Shown: positions 1-5,160, counted from the stretch's first letter. The stretch: 6,589 bases of DNA from Candidatus Kerfeldbacteria bacterium CG08_land_8_20_14_0_20_43_14 (GCA_002774575.1 PEXW01000029.1:1-6589); one strand, 5' to 3'. Notes: generated from the sequence alone by a model not told the origin. A program made the numbers and translations.

Positions 1-1388
1 ATTTCTTCCACTAAATCTATTGGCAATGATAAATCCAGTCTAAAGCTGGGCGGAACGACTTTTAGTCTCTTGCCCACTGCTAAAACCTTGCAGTCCAAAG
101 CTGACAATTTCTGCTTGGCCAAGTTTACGCCGACTTTCACGCCTAATATTTTTTCCGCGTATTCCAGGCCCAGAACAATTGGCTTTGATTTTGGGGCCGC
201 TTTTTGGCCGGCAATTACCCGACCCTTTAATACCTTACCCCCGCACCAAGCCGAAATTAATTCACACGCGCGATCAGCTGCTTCAACGGCTACGGCGGGA
301 TCAATGCCTTTTTCAAAACGATTGCTGGCTTCTGACCGCAAACCCAGGCGGTTAGCCGTGATACGGATTTTTACTGGATCAAACCTTGCTGATTCAATAA
401 TTAAATTCACGGTTGAATCGCCCACTTCAGTTTCAGCTCCACCCATAACGCCGGCAATAGCAATTGGGTTTTTGCCGTCAGTAATTAAAATATCATTTAT
501 TTGCAAATTTCTAACCTGGTTATCAAGCGTCCGAATCTTTTCACCTGGCTTAGCCAATCTGACTGTGATTTGTTTAACTTTGTCAGCGTCAAAAGCGTGT
601 AAAGGCTGACCAAGTTCAAGCATGACATAATTGGTTGCATCCACTACTGCGTTGATCGGCCGCATGCCACAGGCCAGTAATCTGGCCTGAACATAATCAG
701 GCGAAGCTTGAAGTTTAATGTCCTTTATCATGCGAGCTACATATTGCGGACAGGCTTTTGAATCCTGAATTTTTATTCCTAAAGTATTTTTTTCTGGCGC
801 TTCTTTTAAATTGTTTTTTTGGATTTTCAATTTAGCCCCGGTTATGGCCGCTGTTTCCCTGGCTAATCCGCGAATCGATAAGCAGTCGCCTCGGTTTGGC
901 GTAATGTCTAATTCAAAAACTGTTTCTGGTTTTTTCAGCCATTTGCTTGCGGGTTTGCCGATTTCAGCCGAGCCGTCCAAAACAATAATGCCCGCGTGAT
1001 TTGAACCCAAGCCCAATTCGTCCTCCGCGCAAATCATGCCTTCGGAATCCACCCCACGGATATTGGCGCGCTTCAATTCCTGGCCATTTGCCAAAACCGT
1101 GCCTGGCAATGCCACGCAAACTTTTTGCCCGACTGCTACATTGGGCGCGCCGCAAACAATGGTTCTGGGTTCTTTATTGGGTTCCAATCTAACTTTGCAA
1201 ACTTTTAAACGGTCGGCATTAGGATGTTTATTCACTTCCAAAACTTCGCCAACTATTACGCCGGTTACTTCCGGACTGGATTCAATTTTTTCAACCTCTG
1301 AACCGGCCAATGTCAAGACTTCCGCAAGTTTTTGCGGGCTTAACCTGATGCTGACAAATTCTTTTAGCCAGTTTAAAGGTAAGCGCAT
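1..1388 (-). CDS. pheT: Phenylalanyl-tRNA synthetase beta subunit, N-terminal 462 residues (3' end outside window)
   Basis: This is the beta subunit of PheRS, which with PheS charges tRNA-Phe in the cytoplasm. The frame stays open from ATG at 1388-1386 to the window edge, giving about 462 of the roughly 800 residues usual for bacterial PheT. The start MRLPLNWLKEFV is the typical PheT opening. The EMAP/OB-type tRNA-binding domain covers about residues 42-150, with HPNADRLKVCKV near 55-66, CGAPNV at 79-84 and a GMICAEDELGL stretch at 117-127. DITPNRGDCLS follows at 161-171. The B3/B4 domain, which carries the editing site in the family, spans roughly 200-390 and includes GVMGGAETEVGDS. The B5 domain is under way at the edge (PPSFRLDLSLPIDLVEEI). 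The catalytic-like and FDX-ACB domains lie beyond base 1. The start is 3 nt after the stop of the upstream orphan gene, with AGAAGAA as a purine-rich ribosome site inside that gene's end. No frameshift was seen. Identification is secure. Confidence 0.96.
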   Translation of the reverse strand, partial: MRLPLNWLKEFVSIRLSPQKLAEVLTLAGSEVEKIESSPEVTGVIVGEVLEVNKHPNADRLKVCKVRLEPNKEPRTIVCGAPNVAVGQKVCVALPGTVLANGQELKRANIRGVDSEGMICAEDELGLGSNHAGIIVLDGSAEIGKPASKWLKKPETVFELDITPNRGDCLSIRGLARETAAITGAKLKIQKNNLKEAPEKNTLGIKIQDSKACPQYVARMIKDIKLQASPDYVQARLLACGMRPINAVVDATNYVMLELGQPLHAFDADKVKQITVRLAKPGEKIRTLDNQVRNLQINDILITDGKNPIAIAGVMGGAETEVGDSTVNLIIESARFDPVKIRITANRLGLRSEASNRFEKGIDPAVAVEAADRACELISAWCGGKVLKGRVIAGQKAAPKSKPIVLGLEYAEKILGVKVGVNLAKQKLSALDCKVLAVGKRLKVVPPSFRLDLSLPIDLVEE

Positions 1389-1391
1389 TTT

Positions 1392-1817
1392 TTATTCTTC
1401 TGGTTGACTTAAGCTTTCCAAAATTTTTGCTAATTGGTATGCCGCAGACTCATAATCACCATGGCTTTCCCTGATTTGCTTGCGGACTAACTTGTTAAAT
1501 TTCTGTCTGAAATACGGTGTTGGGTATTCCTGGGCTTGTGAAAAGACATGAAATAACCCGGTATCTTCAGGGCTTAAATCTTCTGACTTAAGATCCCTGA
1601 TATATTTCTGAATTTCTGGGGCATAATTTGACGCATTGGCTTTCCAGTTCTTAATTTCATGGCTTAATTTTTCCTGCCATTTTTCTTCTTCGCCGGTTAA
1701 TTTCATTTTTTCTTCAATGGCCAAATCCTCATTATCAGGCAGAATTTCTTCTTCTGCTTTTTCTTCAATTTTTTCTTCAGTCTCTTCAAAGGTTATGTCG
1801 TTTTCATCTTCATTCAT
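1392..1817 (-). CDS. Acidic 141-residue orphan protein encoded between pheS and pheT
   Basis: I do not recognise this protein. It has 141 residues and starts at ATG 1817-1815. The first 40 or so residues are extremely acidic (runs such as EETEEKIEEKAEEE) and probably disordered or single-helical. From about residue 45 it becomes a mixed, charged, helix-favouring domain with aromatic residues (EKWQEKLSHEIKNWK, YAPEIQKYIRDL, YPTPYFRQKFNKLVRKQIR), ending in a short helix (YQLAKILESLSQPEE). No signal peptide, membrane segment, Cys pair or nucleotide-binding motif is visible. It begins 18 nt after the pheS stop and ends 3 nt before pheT, so it is almost certainly co-transcribed and perhaps translationally coupled to pheT. 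No clear Shine-Dalgarno precedes it (TTATAAAAAT only). The frame is supported by its tight fit between two conserved genes and by good composition. A role in PheRS assembly or regulation is only suggested by position. Confidence 0.8.
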   Translation of the reverse strand: MNEDENDITFEETEEKIEEKAEEEILPDNEDLAIEEKMKLTGEEEKWQEKLSHEIKNWKANASNYAPEIQKYIRDLKSEDLSPEDTGLFHVFSQAQEYPTPYFRQKFNKLVRKQIRESHGDYESAAYQLAKILESLSQPEE

Positions 1818-1835
1818 ATTTTTATAAATTAATAG

Positions 1836-2852
1836 TTAACTAAATTGTTGTAAAAATCTTAAATCGCCTGACAAAAATAAACGAATGTCAGTTATGCCAT
1901 AAAGCAACATGACCATTCTTTCCACGCCAATACCGAAAGCAAAACCGGAATATTTATCCGGATCCACTTTCATATTCTTTAAAACTTTGGGATGCACCAT
2001 GCCCGCGCCCAGCATTTCCAACCAGCCTGAATGCTTACAGACCGGACAGCCATTGCCATTGCAGAGCAGACAAGACATATCAATATCCAGACCCGGTTCA
2101 ACAAAAGGATAAAAATGCGGCCTCACCCGGGTTTTTACCTTGCCAAAAACATCCTGAAAAAAAGCATTCAAAGTCCCAATCAAATCTGTTAGGTGAATAT
2201 TTTTGTCAATAGCCAAAACTTCAATTTGGGTAAAAGTGGTTTCGTGTCCGGCGTCAGTGGACTCGTGGCGATAAGTCCTGCCCGGGGCAATTATATAAAC
2301 CGGCGGCTTATGTTCTTCCATATAACGGATTTGCACTGGCGAAGTATGGGTTCGCAATAAAACCGAAGTTCCTGAATTTTTTACGTAGTAAGTGTCCCAC
2401 AAATCCCTGCTGGGATGATTCGGGGGGATATTCAGTAAATCAAAATTATAATTACTGGTTTCCACTTCCGGACTCTCGGCCAGGTTATAGCCAAGGCTGG
2501 AAAAAAATTTAATTGCGTTTTCCAAAAACGCCGAAACTGGGTGCGCGTGTCCGATTTCCGGCAAAATGCCAGGCCAGGTCGGGTCAAAATCAGTTTGATT
2601 GAAATTTTGATTTTGAAATTTTGCCCGCGCTTGATCAAAAGCCTGCTGCAGCTTGTCCTTGGTTTGATTGGCCAAAGTGCCCAGGCCCGCCCTTTCATTG
2701 GCCGGCAGATTTGGCAATTTGGAAAGCAAATACGCTAATTCCCCTTTTCTGCCCAAAACCGAATAATACAAAGTCTGCAATTCTTCCAAACTTTTTACGG
2801 TTTGAATTTTGCTGAAAGTCTGATTTTGTAATTTTTCAATTTCTAATTTCAT
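1836..2852 (-). CDS. pheS: Phenylalanyl-tRNA synthetase alpha subunit
   Basis: This is the catalytic subunit of PheRS, a class II aminoacyl-tRNA synthetase that activates phenylalanine and transfers it to tRNA-Phe. Its 338 residues match the usual bacterial length (about 330-350). Residues 1-90 form the N-terminal tRNA-binding coiled coil. The class II core follows: HPVSAFLENAIKFF (104-117), HPSRDLWDTYYV (146-157), LLRTHTSPVQIRYM (165-178), motif 2 around GRTYRHESTDAGHETTFTQIE (split here as GRTYRHESTD 191-200 and AGHETTFTQIE 201-211), and motif 3 GFAFGIGVERMVMLLYGI (303-320). Ala305 is at the position known to tune the Phe pocket. Before motif 3 there is a four-Cys cluster, C261-x2-C264-x4-C269-x2-C272, followed by HSGWLEMLGAGMVHP; this resembles the Cys-containing PheS subtype rather than the E. 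coli form. AAAGG lies 8 nt before ATG. The start overlaps the preceding gene's TGA in an ATGA arrangement, indicating translational coupling. The gene is complete. Confidence 0.97.
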   Translation of the reverse strand: MKLEIEKLQNQTFSKIQTVKSLEELQTLYYSVLGRKGELAYLLSKLPNLPANERAGLGTLANQTKDKLQQAFDQARAKFQNQNFNQTDFDPTWPGILPEIGHAHPVSAFLENAIKFFSSLGYNLAESPEVETSNYNFDLLNIPPNHPSRDLWDTYYVKNSGTSVLLRTHTSPVQIRYMEEHKPPVYIIAPGRTYRHESTDAGHETTFTQIEVLAIDKNIHLTDLIGTLNAFFQDVFGKVKTRVRPHFYPFVEPGLDIDMSCLLCNGNGCPVCKHSGWLEMLGAGMVHPKVLKNMKVDPDKYSGFAFGIGVERMVMLLYGITDIRLFLSGDLRFLQQFS

Positions 2853-3244
2853 CTGGTTTGCCTTTCAGCTGTACTGTCTTGGGTCAGAAAAAAGCCTTCC
2901 AATAAAACAAAAAATAATGCCAGTGGCACAACATTCCACCAAGCCAGCCACCTTAAGACTTGTAAAACCAGAAGCGCTTCCATGAAAATCGCTGTTACCA
3001 CGCCTTGCCTAGTGGAAGTCCGCAAAACCCTGAATAGCACTGGGTCTTTACCAAAAAGCGCCCTGACCCCAAAACCAAACAAAGATAAAGTGCCAGCCAC
3101 GGCAAAGCCAAGAGTAATTGAAAAAGTCGTTACTGTAACCATGCGATTGCTTTCGGGATTTAATTGCATGAAAACCACCAGCCAAGCCGCCCAAAAAATC
3201 AGGGTGGCTATTGAAAAAATAATTAAATAATTTTTTAAGCTCAT
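2849..3244 (-). CDS. Small four-helix integral membrane protein upstream of pheS
   Basis: This is a 131-residue protein dominated by hydrophobic segments at about residues 6-28, 36-60, 81-97 and 100-120, so four transmembrane helices are likely. Between helices 2 and 3 is a polar stretch with a conserved-looking RVLRTSTRQG motif (72-81). Before the last helix is a Trp cluster (RWLAWWNVV, 98-106). A charged tail (STAERQTR) closes it. No enzymatic motif is visible and I cannot give a function. Its TGA overlaps the pheS ATG by 4 nt, so it is probably the first gene of the pheS-pheT operon and translationally coupled to pheS. Proteins of this style are, to my recollection, frequent neighbours of pheS in Patescibacteria; this is memory, not a search result. 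No good Shine-Dalgarno precedes the ATG at 3244-3242. The N-terminus MSLKNYLIIF leads straight into helix 1, which supports this start. Confidence 0.85.
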   Translation of the reverse strand: MSLKNYLIIFSIATLIFWAAWLVVFMQLNPESNRMVTVTTFSITLGFAVAGTLSLFGFGVRALFGKDPVLFRVLRTSTRQGVVTAIFMEALLVLQVLRWLAWWNVVPLALFFVLLEGFFLTQDSTAERQTR

Positions 3245-3264
3245 AAACTAACAGCGAAGGCGGA

Positions 3265-3291
3265 TAAAAAATAAGGGCTCTATTAACCCTT
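3265..3291 (-). terminator. Probable Rho-independent terminator of the DciA-like gene, or leader hairpin of the phe operon
   Basis: Reading the minus strand, AAGGGTT pairs with AGCCCTT (7 bp including one G-U, loop AATAG). The 3' arm is followed directly by ATTTTTTAT. The stem is modest, but the position suits a terminator for the upstream DciA-like gene. Its 3' arm and U-tract end about 20 nt before the ATG of the first phe-operon gene, so it could also act as a leader attenuator. No short Phe-rich leader peptide and no T-box features are visible. Confidence 0.5.
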
Positions 3292-3324
3292 TAAATCTAA
3301 CACATTTTTGGCTTTTTTACCAGT

Positions 3325-3343
3325 GATTTTTACATCAAAAATC
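3325..3343. repeat. 7-bp inverted repeat at the insertion target
   Basis: GATTTTT (3325-3331) and AAAAATC (3337-3343) are a perfect inverted repeat around a 5-nt spacer ACATC. It lies just past the original 3' end of the DciA-like gene. The 9-bp sequence duplicated by the adjacent insertion (AAAAATCGC) contains one complete arm, so the insertion occurred at the base of a potential small hairpin. Confidence 0.6.
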
Positions 3344-3345
3344 GC
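3337..3345. repeat. Direct repeat, left copy (putative target-site duplication)
   Basis: AAAAATCGC is identical to 3643-3651. The two copies exactly bracket the 297-bp GC-rich segment, as expected for a 9-bp target-site duplication. Confidence 0.6.
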
Positions 3346-3642
3346 TAGGAAGAAGGAGCATCCCCGCCATGGCGGGGTGCAACGACTGCTGCTTGCCACC
3401 GCGAAGCGACAACGCGACACCACAAGGGAAAGGGGCCGAGTCAACAAGCGAAGCAAACTGTCCCGGAACTGCCCGCGAAGAATAAGCGGCTGCAGTTCCG
3501 AGGATCCCGTAGAAGGTGGGACTTTGCTTCGCGCGGGACGAGGCGGGTTGGACGATGCCCCGCTTGCGGGGCCGGACAACCCAGGAAAAGCTATGGATAA
3601 ACTGAAAAACCGCGCAAGGTTTTCCCTCCAAATATCTACGCT
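3346..3642. mobile_element. 297-bp GC-rich structured insertion with 9-bp flanking direct repeats (probable non-autonomous element)
   Basis: The segment is much richer in GC than its surroundings and is flanked by AAAAATCGC at 3337-3345 and 3643-3651. Removing one repeat copy plus the segment (306 bp) restores a clean 3' end for the DciA-like gene. It is packed with helices. A perfect palindrome lies at 3362-3377. A 15-bp stem joins 3448-3464 to 3518-3532 with a 2-nt bulge. It encloses a second stem, 3465-3476 with 3486-3499. A further hairpin at 3545-3582 carries an inner GCCCCG/CGGGGC stem, and a last one spans 3606-3623. No clear terminal inverted repeat, transposase or convincing ORF is present; the open frames crossing it have improbable composition. 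It could be a MITE-like element, a mobile structured RNA, or a family of chromosomal interspersed repeats. I do not recognise the class. It does not show group II domain V, tmRNA or RNase P RNA signatures. Confidence 0.6.
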
Positions 3643-3932
3643 AAAAATCGCAATCTTTCCACTAAATTTGCCTCCATTTTCCGGTTAATTGCTTCAACTA
3701 TCTTGACTTCGCGTAATTTAATTTCCTGCCCGGTAACCGATGAAATGACCGATATGGTTAGGATGCGATTTTTTAGGTACAAGGCTTTGGCTTTTTCATT
3801 GAATTCTTCGCCCAAAACCTCTTTCAGGATTAAAGCAAAAATTTCAATGACTCTTGCGCCATCGACTTGATTCTGCAGGCCCGAGGACTGGATGTTCCGA
3901 TTAAGGGTATATTTTATCGGGCTAAAACCCAT
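3636..3932 (-). CDS. DciA-like (DUF721) protein, last codons altered by an insertion
   Basis: The 98-residue protein has the plan of the DUF721/DciA family, whose characterised members bind the replicative helicase DnaB and help load it at the origin. An N-terminal segment (MGFSPIKYTLNRNIQSSG) is followed by a helix (VIEIFALILKEVLGEEF). Then comes the family's beta-rich core, with KNRILTISVISSVTGQEIKL (about 55-74) followed by helix REVKIVEAINRKM and the terminal strand LVERLRFL. The family signature is a hydrophobic 'L-T-V-x-V-x-S-S' strand before an aligned helix. The start is well fixed by a strong AAAGGAGGAA site, with GGAGG 11 nt upstream of ATG. The stop TAG at 3638-3636 lies inside the 297-bp insertion. 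Without it the gene would end RLRFLM followed by TAA, so the insertion changes only the last residue (Met to Ala) and the protein is probably functional. The family call rests on pattern recognition, not a profile search. Confidence 0.7.
   Translation of the reverse strand: MGFSPIKYTLNRNIQSSGLQNQVDGARVIEIFALILKEVLGEEFNEKAKALYLKNRILTISVISSVTGQEIKLREVKIVEAINRKMEANLVERLRFLA
3643..3651. repeat. Direct repeat, right copy (putative target-site duplication)
   Basis: AAAAATCGC is identical to 3337-3345. On the minus strand this copy encodes the final Arg-Phe-Leu part of the DciA-like protein. Confidence 0.6.
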
Positions 3933-3940
3933 AAGGCCTA

Positions 3941-3951
3941 ATTCCTCCTTT
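3941..3951 (-). promoter_or_regulatory. Strong Shine-Dalgarno of the DciA-like gene
   Basis: On the minus strand this reads AAAGGAGGAAT, with GGAGG 11 nt before the ATG at 3932. It is by far the best ribosome-binding site in the window and decides the start. The other complete genes have weak or no such site apart from pheS (AAAGG). Confidence 0.75.
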
Positions 3952-3958
3952 CAACTCT

Positions 3959-3987
3959 AAAATAGCATGGAGCGGTTGATTTGTCAT
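3959..3987 (-). promoter_or_regulatory. Candidate sigma70-type promoter for the DciA-like gene
   Basis: On the minus strand ATGACA (3987-3982, five of six matches to TTGACA) is followed after exactly 17 nt by TATTTT (3964-3959, four of six matches to TATAAT). The spacing is optimal, and the site is about 27 nt upstream of the start codon, just after the palindromic repeat element. This is sequence-level prediction only. Confidence 0.45.
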
Positions 3988-4006
3988 TTTAGGGACGATG
4001 GGTTAA

Positions 4007-4182
4007 CTACGAAAAATACGAATTTATACGCTACCGCCATACGGCGGGGTCCCGCCAACTTATGAATAGTTTTAAAGACCTGCCCGACATGTCGTCTCGG
4101 CAGGCGGGTGGCGGGAAATGTACGAATAAAATCAAAAGATTAATGCCTAATTCGTATATTCGTACTTATTCGTAATCCGTAG
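4007..4182. repeat. Palindromic intergenic repeat element with TACGAAT heptamers
   Basis: The 176-bp stretch is bounded by CTACG (4007-4011) and CGTAG (4178-4182), and its AT-rich ends are imperfect inverted repeats of one another. TACGAAT occurs on the plus strand at 4017-4023 and 4121-4127, and on the minus strand at 4150-4156, 4158-4164 and 4168-4174. The centre is GC-rich. CCGCC/GGCGG makes a hairpin near 4033-4045. TCCCGCCA (4050-4057) pairs with TGGCGGGA (4109-4116), enclosing CCTGCC (4079-4084) with GGCAGG (4099-4104) and the palindrome CGACATGTCG (4085-4094). It fills most of the gap between the M23 gene and the DciA-like gene. It looks like a chromosomal interspersed palindromic repeat or MITE-like unit. 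No gene is visible in it. Confidence 0.55.
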
Positions 4183-4197
4183 AATTTATTACCAAAC

Positions 4198-4950
4198 CTA
4201 AAACAATCTTCGCGCGTCCAGCCAATCGCTTAACTGGCTTTTGGCGCTGACATAGCCTTTGTAATTGATTGAATTGCCTAAATGAATGCTCAAATGCAAA
4301 TGTTTTCTTTCGCCATCGGTCTCGGTAGAATAGCCTTTGCCCAAAATCCCAATTTTATCCCCGGCTTTGATTTGCTGGCCGACTTTTAAATTAATGCTGG
4401 CTAGTTTCAAATGCCCGTACAAGATTGTTACGGCTTGATTATTAATAGTGGCGCTTTGGATCAAAACTCCGCCATAACCAGAAACATATTACTTAACTAA
4501 AACTTCGCCATTAGCCGCGGCATAAATCGGCACATTAATGTTGGCTTCGCTTGGCAAGGTTTCAAAATCCACGCCAGTGTGATAGCCCGTAAACCTTTCT
4601 GGCTGAACTGGAGAATTTTGCGGGGTAATGTAAATACCAAAAGGTTTTTTGGTAATTCTGGATAAAGCATTCGAGATTGGCGGAAATAACAAACTTTGAC
4701 TGGGATTAGTATTTGAATTTTGATTTTGGATTAGGCCTGATTGATTTGTTACGGGTTGATTTAAGTCGTTATTTTGATTTTGAGTGGCTTGATTAGAATT
4801 TCCTGAATTGGTATTTAATAAGGTGTTACTATTGGAATTAAAGTTTACTTGATTTAGGTTGGAATTATTATTCACATTTTTCTGCCTCATCAAAAAAAAC
4901 AATCCGCCGGCCAGAATTATTATGATTAATAAAATCCAAAAACGCTTCAT
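4198..4950 (-). pseudogene. M23 (lysostaphin-type) metallopeptidase split by one in-frame TAA at 4489-4491
   Basis: Members of this family cut peptide cross-links in peptidoglycan, or are inactive regulators of such enzymes. The frame runs 251 codons from ATG 4950 to TAG 4198, with TAA as codon 154. Residues 5-21 are a signal anchor (FWILLIIIILAGGLFFL). Residues 25-85 are a low-complexity Asn/Gln/Ser linker. The peptidase domain then starts at about 100. The zinc ligands His124 and Asp128 (HTGVD) precede the stop. After it come GYGG, YGHL (His180) and HLH (His217, His219). All expected catalytic motifs therefore remain, spaced as in an intact domain, and the sequence on each side of the stop joins without a frame change (EVLVK, stop, YVSGYGGV). 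One base change from CAA, AAA or GAA would create the TAA. This fits a recent nonsense mutation, a sequencing error or readthrough. The 153-residue first half alone lacks two catalytic motifs. No Shine-Dalgarno precedes the start. Confidence 0.85.
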
Positions 4951-4977
4951 AATATGTTAATACAGTAACAATTATTA

Positions 4978-4986
4978 CTTATAACA
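4978..4986 (-). promoter_or_regulatory. Possible extended -10 promoter for the M23 gene
   Basis: The minus strand reads TGTTATAAG, i.e. the TGn extension followed by TATAAG (five of six matches to TATAAT), 28 nt before the ATG at 4950. There is no clear -35 element, as is allowed for extended -10 promoters. The surroundings are very AT-rich, so a chance match is possible. Confidence 0.35.
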
Positions 4987-5100
4987 TCATTACCACAAAA
5001 GCAAAGGAACGAAAATTGCCCGCAATGACAGTTATTAACAATAACGATCCAGCACAGGCTGCGAAGGCGTCCCGCCGAGCGGATATGAAATACCATTTAT
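4987..5100. repeat. Intergenic repeat remnant with GC-rich hairpin pieces
   Basis: The gap between the propeller gene and the M23 gene holds no ORF worth calling. It contains several short inverted repeats: ATTGC-cc-GCAAT type pairing at about 5015-5026, GTTATT-aac-AATAAC at about 5030-5044, and GGCG-tcc-CGCC at about 5066-5076. The last lies in a GC-rich island whose GCGAAGGCG core is partly shared with AGCGAAGGCGGA at 3253-3264. The minus strand also has GTCATTGCGGGCAAT, which resembles the GTCATTGCGAG-type dispersed repeats common in many bacterial genomes. It is read as a decayed repeat copy. Confidence 0.35.
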
Positions 5101-5102
5101 TT

Positions 5103-5142
5103 AAAAAAAATAAACCATCCCACGCTCACAAAAGAGACGCGG
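5103..5142 (-). terminator. Probable Rho-independent terminator of the propeller gene
   Basis: About 18 nt after the TAA, the minus strand forms CCGCG(T)CTC with GAGCGTGG around the loop TTTTGT, an 8-bp stem with one bulge and one G-U. A run of eight T follows after a short GATGGTTTA spacer. The spacer is longer than ideal, so efficiency is uncertain. Confidence 0.45.
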
Positions 5143-5160
5143 CAATAATTCAATAAACAA

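Noticed and set aside
70..609. 179-residue plus-strand reading frame
   Set aside because: It is antisense to pheT, whose conserved B3/B4 domain is clearly encoded on the minus strand. The product has no recognisable features.
3245..3345. T-box or Phe leader peptide controlling pheS
   Set aside because: No T-box consensus, no short Phe-rich ORF and no alternative pairing to the terminator-like hairpin could be seen.
3346..3642. Identification of the insertion as RNase P RNA, tmRNA, a group I/II intron or a classical IS
   Set aside because: I could not find the conserved cores of these RNAs (for example the group II domain V pattern or RNase P GAGGAAAGTCC), nor terminal inverted repeats or a transposase. 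The 9-bp direct repeat fits transposition rather than intron homing.
3308..3688. Plus-strand and minus-strand reading frames crossing the GC-rich insertion (also 3283-3579 and 3335-3631)
   Set aside because: They straddle the insertion boundaries, have improbable Arg/Ser/Pro-rich composition, overlap one another on both strands, and are explained by stop-poor GC-rich structured DNA.
4121..4182. TACGAAT copies as a CRISPR array
   Set aside because: The repeats are only 7 nt, in both orientations, and spaced by 1-4 nt where clustered. There are no spacers and no cas genes.
4198..4464. Separate 88-residue protein starting at TTG 4464
   Set aside because: It is the in-frame continuation of the M23 domain (YGHL and HLH motifs). 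The TTG has no ribosome site, and the residues before it (YVSGYGGV) belong to the same fold.
4489..4491. Reassigned stop codon (alternative genetic code)
   Set aside because: TAA ends several intact genes in the window, and the known code variants in candidate phyla reassign TGA, which here appears as the stop of the small membrane protein.
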